Source: CAYJPA01 sp964371945 (GTDB taxonomy: Bacteria > Chloroflexota > Chloroflexia > Thermomicrobiales > UBA6265). Taken from it: a stretch of 44,274 nucleotides of DNA. Shown here in pieces: positions 14,111 to 23,275 of this stretch. Numbering within the stretch: the stretch's first letter is position 1; each line of letters begins with the position of its first letter. The notes below the pieces were generated by a model, which worked only from the letters and a program-made list of their open reading frames with translations, was not told where the DNA came from and ran no database searches. The position numbers and the translations under genes were made by a program. The DNA lies in assembly GCA_964371945.1 (NCBI GenBank), contig CAYJPA010000049.1:1-44274 (forward strand). Reading direction: 5' to 3'.

Positions 14111-15055
14111 ATGCAGCTTGTTACCGGTGGAGCAGGATTCATCGGCTCCCACATCGCGGCGCGGCTGCTAGCCCGCGGTGACCGCGTGCGAATCCTCGAC
14201 AACCTCTCGACGGGCAATCCAGCAAATATCGAGCTCTTGGGCGGTCAGGTCGAATTCATCAACGGAGATATCCGTAATCCCGAGGATCTTCGCCGGGCGG
14301 CCGGGGGCGTGGAAACGATCTTTCACCACGCGGCAGAGCCGTCGGTCCCGCGTTCGCTTGCAGATCCGCTCAACACCTATGGCGTCAATGTAACTGGCAC
14401 GCTCAATGTTCTGCTGGCCGCTCGCGATGCCGGTTGCCGGCGTGTGGTCTTTGCGTCGTCGTCCGCGGTGTACGGGGACTCCCCGGAAATGCCCAAACAT
14501 GAACAGATGATGCCGGCATTGCTTTCGCCGTATGCGAGCTCGAAGCTCGCCGGTGAGGGGCTTTGCCAGGTTTTTACAAGATCAATGGGCGTCGAGGCCG
14601 TTGCCCTTCGTTACTTCAATGTCTTCGGACCGCGACAGGATCCGAACTCGGCATACGCGGCCGTGATTCCTCGGTTTTTGGCGACAATGTCGATGGGCGC
14701 TCAGCCGACCATTTATGGAGATGGGGAGCAATCGCGCGATTTCATTTACATTGATAACGTGGTCGATGCCAATTTGAAAGCCGCTTCTATTCCTGGAATC
14801 GGCGGTCGAGTCTACAACATCGCGTCCGGAAAGTCCGTGACGCTCAACGGGATGTTGCAAGAACTGGCGGCGATGATCGGCGTTCAGTCCGAATCCCGGT
14901 TCGAGCAGGAACGCCCAGGAGATATCCGTCACTCTCTGGCCGACGTCAGCGCGGCACGGTCGGATCTTGGATTCGAAGTGACCGTGCCGTTCCTCGAGGG
15001 ACTTCGCCGAACGGTTGATTCGCTCGTTGAATCGCCATCCGTCTCCGCTCGCTAG
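14111..15055 (+). CDS. NAD-dependent nucleotide-sugar epimerase/dehydratase (UDP-glucose 4-epimerase-like)
   Basis: 314 residues, the usual extended short-chain dehydrogenase size. The N-terminal Rossmann motif is VTGGAGFIGSH (TGxxGxxG). The active-site Ser/Thr region is FASSSAVYGD and the catalytic YxxxK pair is in SPYASSKLAGE. FNVFGPRQDPNSAYAAVIPRF and GDGEQSRDFIYIDNVV are typical of UDP-glucose or UDP-GlcNAc 4-epimerases. It should supply a UDP-sugar for the polysaccharide. GAGGAG precedes the ATG. It is 118 bp before the UDP-glucose dehydrogenase gene. Confidence 0.9.
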   Translation: MQLVTGGAGFIGSHIAARLLARGDRVRILDNLSTGNPANIELLGGQVEFINGDIRNPEDLRRAAGGVETIFHHAAEPSVPRSLADPLNTYGVNVTGTLNVLLAARDAGCRRVVFASSSAVYGDSPEMPKHEQMMPALLSPYASSKLAGEGLCQVFTRSMGVEAVALRYFNVFGPRQDPNSAYAAVIPRFLATMSMGAQPTIYGDGEQSRDFIYIDNVVDANLKAASIPGIGGRVYNIASGKSVTLNGMLQELAAMIGVQSESRFEQERPGDIRHSLADVSAARSDLGFEVTVPFLEGLRRTVDSLVESPSVSAR

Positions 15056-15173
15056 CGGGTCAAAGGTGGCACAACAAGCGCCACTATTGGCAGACTAGGC
15101 AATTCAAGCGACTGGACAGGGTTCCGGTCGTGACCTGATCCCGCCATTGTTTCCCGATGCTTCAGGAGGAATC

Positions 15174-16529
15174 GTGCACGTATCAATTTTTGGTAGCGGC
15201 TATGTGGGTCTCGTAACGGGGACTTGCTTCGCGGATATTGGCAACGATGTCGTCTGTGTGGACATCGACGAAAACCGTGTCACTTGCCTCAATGCCGGGG
15301 AAGTTCCGATTTACGAGCCGGGACTCGCCGAGATGATCGGTCGCAACCGCAGGGCCGGCCGGATCAAGTTCACCACCTGCGCCCAGGAGGCCGTCGATCA
15401 CGGCGAGGTGATTTTCATCGCGGTCGGAACACCGCCAAAGGATGATGGATCATCCGATCTGCGCTACGTCGAAGCGGTTGCACGAAGCGTCGGTCAATAC
15501 ATGACCGAACCTAAAGTTGTCGTTAACAAATCGACGGTTCCGGTCGGCACCGCCGATCGCGTTCGCGAAATCATTGAGGGGGAGCTCGGGAAGAGAGGAC
15601 TCTCCCTCACGTTCGATGTCGTGTCGAACCCCGAGTTCCTCAAGGAAGGCGACGCGATCGACGATTTCATGAAGCCGGATCGCATCGTGGTCGGGTCGGA
15701 TACCCCCCGTGGAATCGAAGCAATGCGCGAGCTTTACGCGCCGTTCAACCGCAATCACGGCCGTCTGGTCGTCATGGACGTTCGATCGTCGGAGTTCACG
15801 AAATACGCCGCGAACGCAATGCTCGCGACCAAAATATCGTTCATGAATGAGCTCGCGAATATTGCGGAGCGCGTGGGTGTCGATATTGAGCACGTGCGAG
15901 TCGGCATTGGTTCGGATCCCAGAATCGGTTACTCGTTTATCTATCCCGGATGCGGCTACGGCGGCTCCTGCTTCCCGAAGGATGTCCAGTCTCTTGCCCG
16001 AACGGCGGCTCAGAACGGGTATGACGCCCAGCTGCTGTGCGCGGTCGAAGACGTTAACAATCGCCAAAAGGCTGTGCTTTATTCGAAGATCGCGAATCAC
16101 TACGGCGAGCAAAATCTCCGCGGAATGACCTTCGCCGTCTGGGGGCTCTCGTTCAAGCCAAATACCGACGACATGCGGGAAGCACCTAGTCGAGTGCTGA
16201 TGGAATCGCTCTGGGGCGCCGGAGCCCGCGTGCGGGCCTTCGATCCTGAGGCTATGACCGAAGCCCGCGGGCTCTATCCTGAGCGAGTCGCAACCGGCGA
16301 TCTCGTCTTGACCGAGAACGAGGATCTGGCGCTCGAAGGCGCGGTGGCGCTGGTCATTTGCACCGAGTGGAGGGCATTTCGTGCCCCCGATTACGGCGTC
16401 ATTAAGTCTTCACTGAAGAGTCCGGTGATTTTCGACGGACGCAACATCCACGATCCGGCCCGTCTGAAACGCGAAGGCATCACGTACTACGGCATCGGCC
16501 TCGGTTTGAACGGCCACACGATCCGATGA
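15174..16529 (+). CDS. ugd: UDP-glucose 6-dehydrogenase
   Basis: 451 residues. The N-terminal NAD-binding motif is FGSGYVGLVTGTC. The catalytic cysteine lies in GYGGSCFPKDV (about residue 266), with the family segments NPEFLKEGDAIDDF, KYAANAMLATKISF and GLSFKPNTDDMREAPS. It oxidises UDP-glucose to UDP-glucuronate using two NAD+. The GTG at 15174 directly follows AGGAGGA and begins at the conserved first strand; the upstream in-frame TTG at 15147 is discarded. Product use fits the next gene, a UDP-glucuronate 4-epimerase-like enzyme. Confidence 0.95.
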   Translation: MHVSIFGSGYVGLVTGTCFADIGNDVVCVDIDENRVTCLNAGEVPIYEPGLAEMIGRNRRAGRIKFTTCAQEAVDHGEVIFIAVGTPPKDDGSSDLRYVEAVARSVGQYMTEPKVVVNKSTVPVGTADRVREIIEGELGKRGLSLTFDVVSNPEFLKEGDAIDDFMKPDRIVVGSDTPRGIEAMRELYAPFNRNHGRLVVMDVRSSEFTKYAANAMLATKISFMNELANIAERVGVDIEHVRVGIGSDPRIGYSFIYPGCGYGGSCFPKDVQSLARTAAQNGYDAQLLCAVEDVNNRQKAVLYSKIANHYGEQNLRGMTFAVWGLSFKPNTDDMREAPSRVLMESLWGAGARVRAFDPEAMTEARGLYPERVATGDLVLTENEDLALEGAVALVICTEWRAFRAPDYGVIKSSLKSPVIFDGRNIHDPARLKREGITYYGIGLGLNGHTIR

Positions 16530-16608
16530 GTGACGATCTGGCGCCGTTCGTCGTCTGGAAGGGTTTTTGCGGGCGCCGCTTCCGTCGCCAAACCGATGGG
16601 ATCCGTTC

Positions 16609-17619
16609 GTGAATCGCGTCCTTGTCACCGGAGCGGCCGGGTTCATCGGCATGTTCGTTGCCCAGAGGTTGCTTGCCCGCGGCGACGAGGTTCTCGGACT
16701 TGATAACCTCAATGATTACTACGACCCCGCCCTCAAAACGGCACGCTTGCAGCAGCTCGAGGGCAACGCGGGATTCAGTTTCACGAAACTCGATATCGCC
16801 GATCGTAGCGGCATTTCTCAGCTCTTTGAGCGCGAGCGGCCGAATCTGGTCGTACATCTTGCCGCGCAAGCAGGTGTCCGCTATTCGCTCGAAAACCCAG
16901 CCGCGTATATCGATTCCAACCTGGTTGGTTTCGGGAATATCCTGGAAGGCTGCAGGCAAACGGCGGTTCAGCACCTTGTTTTTGCATCATCGAGCTCGGT
17001 TTACGGCGCCAATACGAAGGTGCCCTTTTCCGAGCACGACAACGTGGACCACCCTGTGAGTCTCTACGCCGCAACCAAGAAGGCGAACGAATTGATGGCC
17101 CACACCTATAGCCATCTCTTTCGGCTCCCTTGCACCGGTTTGCGATTCTTTACGGTCTATGGCCCTTGGGGACGACCGGATATGGCGCCGATCGGATTTG
17201 CAAAGGCGATCGTTGCCGGCGAGCCAATCAAGGTCTTCAACCACGGCAAGATGCGCCGCGACTTCACCTACGTCGAAGATGTCGCCGAGGGTGTTGTGCG
17301 GACACTTGATCGAATCGTGGCGCCGGATCCCGGCTGGAACAGCAACAGACCTGATCCGGCGAGCAGCAACGCGCCGTACCGGATCTACAACATCGGAAAC
17401 AATGAACCGGTCGAGCTCCTGCGGTTCATTGAAGTGCTGGAGTCGTGTCTCGGGAAAGCGGCGATCAAGCAGCTCTTGCCAATTCAACCCGGCGATGTGC
17501 CTGCCACTTACGCCGACACGAGCGAGCTCGAAGCGGCAACCGGATTCCGCCCGTCGACCTCGATCGAAGACGGTGTTGCCCGCTTCGTCGACTGGTATCG
17601 CGATTACTACGGCGCGTGA
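16609..17619 (+). CDS. UDP-glucuronate 4-epimerase-like NAD-dependent epimerase
   Basis: 336 residues. Rossmann motif VTGAAGFIGMFVA, then GLDNLNDYYDPALK, a segment characteristic of the UDP-glucuronate/UDP-galacturonate epimerase group. The Ser region is FASSSSVYG, the YxxxK pair is in SLYAATKKANE, and FFTVYGPWGRPDMA follows. It probably converts UDP-glucuronate from the preceding enzyme to UDP-galacturonate. The GTG at 16609 begins at the first Rossmann strand; an in-frame TTG at 16567 would add an unconserved leader. It ends six bases before the end of a convergent gene. Confidence 0.9.
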   Translation: MNRVLVTGAAGFIGMFVAQRLLARGDEVLGLDNLNDYYDPALKTARLQQLEGNAGFSFTKLDIADRSGISQLFERERPNLVVHLAAQAGVRYSLENPAAYIDSNLVGFGNILEGCRQTAVQHLVFASSSSVYGANTKVPFSEHDNVDHPVSLYAATKKANELMAHTYSHLFRLPCTGLRFFTVYGPWGRPDMAPIGFAKAIVAGEPIKVFNHGKMRRDFTYVEDVAEGVVRTLDRIVAPDPGWNSNRPDPASSNAPYRIYNIGNNEPVELLRFIEVLESCLGKAAIKQLLPIQPGDVPATYADTSELEAATGFRPSTSIEDGVARFVDWYRDYYGA

Positions 17620-17625
17620 ACGGCG

Positions 17626-18072
17626 TCACTTCCCCCGCGAGGCTTTCCACTCCTCGTAGGGAGGCACCGGTTCACGGACGACATACAAGAAATAGAACGC
17701 GCCAAGCTCACCGAGGAACTTGAACCGCTTACGCATGTCTTTCACGGTCGCTTCGAAGTCGCCGTGCGATTGCAGATATGCCCTAAATGTGCCGTACTGC
17801 TTTTCTAGCTCGAGCATCTGACCGGCGTTGTGCGCGATCGCTTCGAGCTTCTTTCGATTGCGGATCAAACGCGTGTCAGTCATCAATCGATCGATATCGA
17901 GCGGCGTCAGCTCGGAGAGCGCCACGGGATCGAATCCGCTCAGCGCCGCTCGCGTTCCATCCCACTTCTGTCTGACTACATTCCAGGACATGCCGGACTG
18001 GAAAACCGTTTTGCTCATTACATCCAGATAATCCGACAGCCGGTTTGCATCAATCTGCGCGGGTGCTTCCAT
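17626..18072 (-). CDS. short DNA-3-methyladenine glycosylase I (Tag)-like protein
   Basis: 148 residues. The region FQSGMSWNVVRQKWDGTRAAL, FDPVALSELTPLDIDRLM, RLIRNRKKLEAIAHNA and FKFLGELGAFYFLYVV follows the helix-hairpin-helix core of Tag-type glycosylases, which remove alkylated adenine from DNA. It is shorter than E. coli Tag, and the N- and C-terminal Cys/His residues that bind structural zinc in Tag are not seen. AAGGAG precedes the ATG at 18072. It may be a Tag relative with altered specificity. Transcription is divergent from the methyltransferase gene at 18174. Confidence 0.75.
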   Translation of the reverse strand: MEAPAQIDANRLSDYLDVMSKTVFQSGMSWNVVRQKWDGTRAALSGFDPVALSELTPLDIDRLMTDTRLIRNRKKLEAIAHNAGQMLELEKQYGTFRAYLQSHGDFEATVKDMRKRFKFLGELGAFYFLYVVREPVPPYEEWKASRGK

Positions 18073-18173
18073 CGCCAATCTCCTTGATTCAGATTCAATG
18101 ATTCATTGGAGTTCTCGGTCTTTTCTGTTATACGACATGCGACACGTTTCAACAGAGAGGATGATCTGATCGC

Positions 18174-19037
18174 ATGCCAATCGACAAGCAATTGCATGAA
18201 GAAAACCGGCTCTCATGGAATGCCGCGACCGAAGCCCACAACAGTCACAAACGTGACCAGGCAGCCTTTCTGCGAGGGGGCGGGAGCACGCTCTTCCCGG
18301 AGGAGGTCGAGCTGCTCGGCGATCTGACCGGGAAGTCGCTCGTCCATCTGCAGTGCAATGCCGGTCCTGATACGCTCAGCCTCGCGGCGGGAGGTGCGAT
18401 CGCGACCGGCGTCGACATCAGCGACACGGCGATCGCCTATGCCGAAAAGCTTTCGCTTGACACCGGTGTCCCGGCGACCTTTGTGCGCTCCGATGTCTAT
18501 GAATGGCTGGATCAAGCGAGCAAAGCCGGCGTGCAATTCGATGTCGCTTTTTGCTCCTATGGAGCCATCTGCTGGCTGTCGGATCTCGACGTGTGGGCGA
18601 AGGGAGTCGCGGCGATCCTGAAGCCAGGCGGCCGGTTTGTGGTGGTCGAATTTCATCCGTTCTCGGGGATGTTCGACGAGCATTGGCAACTCTACTATCC
18701 CTACTTTGGTGAAGGCAAAGCGCTAACCTGGGACGATGGAATTCACGACTACGTCGCGGACGCGGGCGATGCGCTGACGCCGTCCGGTTACGCAACAGGC
18801 GTCGAAGCGTTCAAGAACCCCCACCCAGTGCATGAGTTCTATTGGGGCATCGCGGAAGTCGTAACCGCTCTGATCGAGGCCGATCTGACGATCAAAACGC
18901 TCTGTGAATATCCCTTTTCGAACGGGGCGAAGCTCTTCGACGGCATGCGCGAGCTGCCTGGCCGCCGCATGGTCCAGCCAGAGCATCTGCCGTCAGTCCC
19001 GCTGATGTACGGTCTCGTCGCGGAGAAGAGCTCATGA
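18174..19037 (+). CDS. class I SAM-dependent methyltransferase
   Basis: 287 residues. The SAM-binding loop is LVHLQCNAGPDTLSLA (motif I). It is followed by the acidic motif II end GVDISDTAIAYAEKL, the FVRSDVYEW acidic loop, and the strand LKPGGRFVVVEFHPFSGM. The HLQCNxGxDTLS form is typical of a widespread family annotated only as methyltransferase; the substrate is unknown and probably a small molecule. Its stop overlaps the dipeptidase start by four bases (ATGA), so the two are translationally coupled. Confidence 0.88.
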   Translation: MPIDKQLHEENRLSWNAATEAHNSHKRDQAAFLRGGGSTLFPEEVELLGDLTGKSLVHLQCNAGPDTLSLAAGGAIATGVDISDTAIAYAEKLSLDTGVPATFVRSDVYEWLDQASKAGVQFDVAFCSYGAICWLSDLDVWAKGVAAILKPGGRFVVVEFHPFSGMFDEHWQLYYPYFGEGKALTWDDGIHDYVADAGDALTPSGYATGVEAFKNPHPVHEFYWGIAEVVTALIEADLTIKTLCEYPFSNGAKLFDGMRELPGRRMVQPEHLPSVPLMYGLVAEKSS

Positions 19038-20101
19038 GCACAGATCGTGCCGCCGAACTGCACGCTCGGGCAATCGTAATAGACGGGCATACCGATATCT
19101 TGATGGCCGTCGCCGATCAGAAGCTACGGCTTGGCGAGCGGTTCGACTTGCCGGACCCGGCAACATGGAAGCCACCGATCGGTTGGCGGGAGCCCGTAGA
19201 GGCCCGACTCTACAATTTCACGGCTCACACCTCGTACTTCCAGACAATGGGTCAATACGATCTCCCCCGTTTTCGCGAGGGCGGACTGACCGCGCAGGCG
19301 ATGGCGATCTTCATCGAGGGCGCAAATCTCGGCCGTGCGCTGCATCGCTCGCTCGAAATGGTGTACTGGCTCAATCGGGAGTTCGAGGAGAATCTAGACT
19401 TCGTTCCGATCACAACCGCCCGCCAAATTCGCGAGGCGAAAGTGGCGGGGAACATCGGCGGCATTCTGACCTTCGAGGGTTTCGAACCGCTCGGCGCCGA
19501 TCTCAAACTGCTTGATGTCTTCTATGCGCTTGGCCTGCGGATGGCGACGCTCACGCATAGCCGGCGCAACTTCTTCGCGGACGGCACTCAACCGGGTGTG
19601 AAGACGGCTGGTTTGACCGAGCCAGGTCGAGCCGCGGTCCGACGCATGAACGATCTCGGGATCGTGATCGATCTCGCTCATCTCGCACCACAGGGCTGCT
19701 GGCAAGTGCTGGAGATAACGGATGCGCCGATCGTGCTGTCGCATTGCAGTCCGCGCTGGCTCTTCCGGAGCGACCCCGCGGGCGACGGCACTGACGGCGC
19801 GGCGCGGACGCTCGTGGAGGGAATAGCCGCTTCCGGCGGAGTCGTCGGCGTCATTGCGTATAGCCAGCCGACCCTGGATACAATGCTTGACGACCTTGAG
19901 ACACTCATTTCATGGGCGGGTGAAGATCACGTCAGTCTCGGCACGGATTTCTTTGGGATCGAGCCGGCGCCGGCCGGGTTTGTCGGGATGCAGGATTTGC
20001 CGAACGTGACCCGCGGTCTTATCGAGCGCGGCTATTCCGACGACACGATCCTCAAGATCCTCGGCGGGAACTACCTTCGCGTCTTCGAGCAGGTGTGGTG
20101 A
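19034..20101 (+). CDS. membrane dipeptidase-family hydrolase (peptidase M19)
   Basis: 355 residues. It has the renal-dipeptidase metal-site pattern: HxD in VIDGHTDIL, the bridging Glu in LTFEGFEP, two later His residues in VIDLAHLAP and VLSHCSPR, and the Asp of LGTDFFG. Family members hydrolyse dipeptides, often D-containing, with two zinc ions. No signal peptide is seen, so it is probably cytoplasmic, which is usual for bacterial members. It overlaps the methyltransferase upstream and the PAP2 gene downstream by four bases each, forming one operon. Confidence 0.93.
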   Translation: MSTDRAAELHARAIVIDGHTDILMAVADQKLRLGERFDLPDPATWKPPIGWREPVEARLYNFTAHTSYFQTMGQYDLPRFREGGLTAQAMAIFIEGANLGRALHRSLEMVYWLNREFEENLDFVPITTARQIREAKVAGNIGGILTFEGFEPLGADLKLLDVFYALGLRMATLTHSRRNFFADGTQPGVKTAGLTEPGRAAVRRMNDLGIVIDLAHLAPQGCWQVLEITDAPIVLSHCSPRWLFRSDPAGDGTDGAARTLVEGIAASGGVVGVIAYSQPTLDTMLDDLETLISWAGEDHVSLGTDFFGIEPAPAGFVGMQDLPNVTRGLIERGYSDDTILKILGGNYLRVFEQVW

Positions 20102-20757
20102 TCGCCGAATCGTCAACCCGACAGATCAACCAGCGCAATGTGATCGTCTTCTCCACGGCACTGATCGTCACTATTGCGTTCTCGATTGCGGCGGCCGGCA
20201 ACAACGTCCTGCCGGGCGACGCCGCCGTTGCCAGGTTCTTCCAGCGGGCTCCGGCAACACCTGTGAGCGACCTTGCCGACCTCGGCAACTGGATTGGATC
20301 AGCGAGGTTTTGCGCGGCAATCACCTTTGTGCTCGGACTTGGATTACTTGTGCTTCGCAGGTCGTGGGAAGCAGCATTCATGGTGTCGGCGCTGGCTCTC
20401 CGCTCATCGAACGGTCTGCTCAAAACGATCCTCGAAAGTCCGCGTCCCACCGCCGATCTCGTACGCGTCACCGAGCTTGCGGACCACTTTGGGTTCCCGA
20501 GCGGACATGCGATGGGTTCGACTTTGTGCTACGGAGCAATCGCGATCGTAGCGAGCCGCTTGGTCGAAAACAGCGCAACTCGTAGAGTAATCGGGCTCGG
20601 TTGCGGAGTGATCGTGCTCTGGGTCGGATTCAGCCGCGTATACATCGGCGCGCACTGGCCGTCGGATGTGGCAGGCGGCTACCTGTGGGGTCTCATCTGC
20701 TTGTTGGCAATCGTTGCGTTACTCTCGGATTTGCGTCGAAGGATGCGTGCGGAGTAG
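20098..20757 (+). CDS. PAP2-family membrane phosphatase
   Basis: 219 residues with about five or six membrane helices. All three phosphatase motifs are present: KTILESPRP (KxxxxxxRP form), FPSGHAMGS (PSGH) and SRVYIGAHWPSD (SRxxxxxHxxxD). The family dephosphorylates lipid phosphates or undecaprenyl pyrophosphate at the outer face of the membrane. The GTG start overlaps the dipeptidase stop (GTGA). A role in recycling undecaprenyl pyrophosphate for the polysaccharide pathway is possible, but its operon partners do not show this. Confidence 0.92.
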   Translation: MIAESSTRQINQRNVIVFSTALIVTIAFSIAAAGNNVLPGDAAVARFFQRAPATPVSDLADLGNWIGSARFCAAITFVLGLGLLVLRRSWEAAFMVSALALRSSNGLLKTILESPRPTADLVRVTELADHFGFPSGHAMGSTLCYGAIAIVASRLVENSATRRVIGLGCGVIVLWVGFSRVYIGAHWPSDVAGGYLWGLICLLAIVALLSDLRRRMRAE

Positions 20758-20831
20758 ACCAATAACCGACCGTATACTGTGGAATCGCTCATCATCCGGT
20801 AGACGCTCGATCGCATGGAGGTTTTGTTCAC

Positions 20832-21443
20832 GTGTCCGAGGACCGCACAATCGAGGCTCCGCTCATGCCCAAAGCCAGGGAGCTGCTTCACGAATGGGTG
20901 CAAGCAGATAGTCTCCGCAAGCATTGCGAAGCAGTGTCGGCCTGCATGCGCTACTTCGCGCGCAAGAACAGAGCAGACGACGATTTGTGGGGCGCGGTCG
21001 CTTTGCTGCACGACATGGACTATGAGCGCCACCCAAATCTGGAGCTCTCCGAAACCGGTCATCCGTTCGTCGGGGTCGCGTACCTTCGAAACCACGGCTG
21101 GGGAGAAGAGGTCTGCCGCGGCATTCTCGCTCATGCTGACTACTCTGGAATACCGCCGGTGTCGCTGATGGAGAGGACCCTTGTGGCCGTCGACGAGCTC
21201 AGCGGTTTCGCAACCGCCGTCGCACTCGTCCGCCCCGACAAAAGCATTCACAGTGTCGAGGTCTCGTCCATCCGCAAGAAGATGAAGGACAAGGCATTCG
21301 CCGCGAAAGTGAGTCGCGATGGAATTATAGAAGGGTCAGAGATTCTCGGCGTGCCACTTGAGGAGCTGATTGGCGAGGTGATTCTGGCGCTGCGCGAGGA
21401 GTCGGATCTGCTCGGACTCAGCGGCGTCACTCCGGCAACATAG
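20832..21443 (+). CDS. HD-domain hydrolase
   Basis: 203 residues. An HDIG-like fold: LRKHCEAVSACMRYFAR (first His), LLHDMDYERHP (the HD doublet), then GILAHADYSG and VAVDELSGF. Members hydrolyse phosphate esters of nucleotides or small metabolites; the substrate is not evident. The GTG start follows a GGAGG somewhat upstream. It is separated by 74 bp from the PAP2 gene on the same strand. Confidence 0.87.
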   Translation: MSEDRTIEAPLMPKARELLHEWVQADSLRKHCEAVSACMRYFARKNRADDDLWGAVALLHDMDYERHPNLELSETGHPFVGVAYLRNHGWGEEVCRGILAHADYSGIPPVSLMERTLVAVDELSGFATAVALVRPDKSIHSVEVSSIRKKMKDKAFAAKVSRDGIIEGSEILGVPLEELIGEVILALREESDLLGLSGVTPAT

Positions 21444-21542
21444 GATCAGAATGCCGGATGGCATGATCCATGCGGGTGTTTCACAACGGCGCCTATTCCA
21501 TTCGAAGCTCAACACCGCGCCAGGAGTGAAAGGACGACGAGC

Positions 21543-21725
21543 ATGCCTATCGACAGGCCCAAAACGGTCGAAGAGGAGATCGATCACTCGATCGACGAAT
21601 CCTTCCCCGCAAGCGATCCTCCCTCATGGTCACGCGGTAAGCGGCACGACTCGAGCTTACCGCGAGACAATGAGGAAGGCACAAAAACCGGAGACTCCGC
21701 AAAAGAGGAACAAATCCCGGACTGA
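21543..21725 (+). CDS. small acidic protein with DESFPASDPPSW motif
   Basis: 60 residues, very polar. The segment IDESFPASDPPSWSRG matches a short motif found in many small uncharacterised proteins of Proteobacteria and other soil bacteria, often near stress genes. AAAGGA precedes the ATG. The rest (NEEGTKTGDSAKEE) looks disordered. No function is known to me. The conserved motif and ribosome-binding site make it a real gene despite its size. Confidence 0.75.
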   Translation: MPIDRPKTVEEEIDHSIDESFPASDPPSWSRGKRHDSSLPRDNEEGTKTGDSAKEEQIPD

Positions 21726-21755
21726 TCTGATGCTGTCTCAGCCCTACTTTTTGTG

Positions 21756-21790
21756 ACGCCGCCGGCCGAAGTCTTAGCCACTGGCGGCGT
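21756..21790. terminator. hairpin between convergent genes
   Basis: ACGCCGCC (21756-21763) pairs with GGCGGCGT (21783-21790) across a 19-base loop that contains the stop codon of the minus-strand gene. T runs are short on both sides. It is probably a weak bidirectional terminator. Confidence 0.4.
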
Positions 21791-23039
21791 TTCGCGTCCG
21801 GGTTAGTTGAATACCGCCAGGTCGCGGGGCCGCCAATGAGACCGCTTGTCCCCGCCTACCGCGAAAGGTCGCTCCAATGATCAGCGCAAACGTCGCGAAA
21901 GCCGCGGTTTGCATTGCCTGACCCAGGGAAAGGGCGATTCCAGGATCGTGCCCATATCCCCGTGCGGCAAACGCCGACGCGCTGACGACAACGCCGCTAC
22001 CAAGCAATGCGAGTTGAATTGCTGCCAAGCGGGGCCACCGCAACGGCGAAGACGCGAATCGGGGCGCGAGATAGTAGCCCATGCCGGAGACCAAGAGACC
22101 GCCCCAGGCGTACACATTGAGCTCCGCATGCGCGAATCGCAGGCGCACGCCGTAGACAGGATGAGCGGCAAATGTAGCACCCAGGAAGACTCCGACCGCG
22201 AGAAACGTGGCGGCGCCATACCAGGCCGCCCGGGTTAGCCAAGGGAGTCCGGAAAGCACTGGGATGACGCTGTAGAGAAACAGGCCGAGTGCTACGGCTT
22301 GCATCGGCCCAGCGATTTCGAAGAGAAGGTCAGATTCGAATACAAGCGCCGCGAGCATGACCGGGAGTCCGATTGTCACGAGCCCGAAGTGGAGCCGAAT
22401 CGCCCTGACATGTCGCCAGCGATTGTTAGTCCAGCGCGAGAGCACGTGATAGCTCACTCCGTTGACCATGCAAAGAAAAAATCCCAAGAGCATTGAATGC
22501 GCCCAGACGAGATCCCACCGGCCTGAGTCAGGCGGCCAGAGCTCCGTGACGAGGCCGACCGTCAGTCCGATCAGCAGGTAAAGCCCGGAAATTCGAGTGA
22601 ATTTGGTCGCGATTCGATCAACTGTCGCTTGGTCCGGATAGGGAAGCGGCAGAGATGGCGAGGAGCCAACGGGTTGCCGAAACAATTGCATGAGGTTGAT
22701 CGAAAAAAGCAACGAAGCGCCAAGCAGCGTTGCCAGACCAAGTAGCTCTCCAATTCGGAGCTCGGCAAGCCTCGCCCCGAACAACAGCCAGGCGCCGGCA
22801 AGCGCCGCGACGATTTGTACGCGGATCAGGCCGGGGTTTCGCCATGATCTGCGGGCAAAGACCGGCACGATCCGGACGTTGACCGCATAGATCGCGGGTA
22901 CGAATCCTCCGGTCACGGCGAGATGTAGCGCGGCCACCCACCAGGCCGGATGCGACGTAACGAACGCAATTGTCAGCGCCGAGGCTGCCAGCGAGACGAA
23001 TGACAGCACCATCGCCGCGGGAACCAGGTATTTGCCCAT
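21774..23039 (-). CDS. 12-helix membrane protein, NnrS/COX1-like
   Basis: 421 residues with about 12 hydrophobic helices. Histidines sit at helix ends in patterns reminiscent of heme-copper-oxidase subunit I or NnrS proteins: WVAALHLAVTGGF, VWAHSMLLGFFLCMVNGVSYH, RLRFAHAELNVYAWGG. NnrS proteins are haem/copper membrane proteins tied to nitric-oxide stress. The frame is open to 23153, but the ATG at 23039 follows the preceding gene's stop by two bases and begins with a signal-anchor-like helix. Last gene of the nirK block. The exact family cannot be fixed by eye. Confidence 0.7.
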   Translation of the reverse strand: MGKYLVPAAMVLSFVSLAASALTIAFVTSHPAWWVAALHLAVTGGFVPAIYAVNVRIVPVFARRSWRNPGLIRVQIVAALAGAWLLFGARLAELRIGELLGLATLLGASLLFSINLMQLFRQPVGSSPSLPLPYPDQATVDRIATKFTRISGLYLLIGLTVGLVTELWPPDSGRWDLVWAHSMLLGFFLCMVNGVSYHVLSRWTNNRWRHVRAIRLHFGLVTIGLPVMLAALVFESDLLFEIAGPMQAVALGLFLYSVIPVLSGLPWLTRAAWYGAATFLAVGVFLGATFAAHPVYGVRLRFAHAELNVYAWGGLLVSGMGYYLAPRFASSPLRWPRLAAIQLALLGSGVVVSASAFAARGYGHDPGIALSLGQAMQTAAFATFALIIGATFRGRRGQAVSLAAPRPGGIQLTRTRNAASG

Positions 23040-23041
23040 GG

Positions 23042-23275
23042 CTAGCGCGATGCTTCCGCGCTTTCCACGATGCGCAGGAGCTCGGGAATGACGAAACCCA
23101 GATCCGCGCCGTGAAGGGTTAGCGCTTCCAGAACTTGGTGACCGCCACCGCAACAGAGATCGATCCCCTGCGCGGACAGAACCGGCATCGTGTCAGGAAA
23201 ACGATCCGTCAACTCCCGGACGGTTAGGCTCAACATTTCTTCTTCCGTCGTTCGAACAACATCGTCAGTTTTCAT
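23042..23275 (-). CDS. DUF542/ScdA N-terminal-like protein
   Basis: 77 residues matching the ScdA/RIC N-terminal domain: LTVRELTDRFPDTMPVLSAQGIDLCCGGG, with the paired cysteines of DLCCGGGH. In full-length RIC (YtfE/ScdA) this domain precedes a di-iron hemerythrin domain that repairs Fe-S clusters damaged by NO. Stand-alone versions are frequently found beside nitrite and NO genes. Here it overlaps the gene upstream by 11 bp and is two bases from the NnrS-like gene, so all three are coupled. Confidence 0.88.
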   Translation of the reverse strand: MKTDDVVRTTEEEMLSLTVRELTDRFPDTMPVLSAQGIDLCCGGGHQVLEALTLHGADLGFVIPELLRIVESAEASR

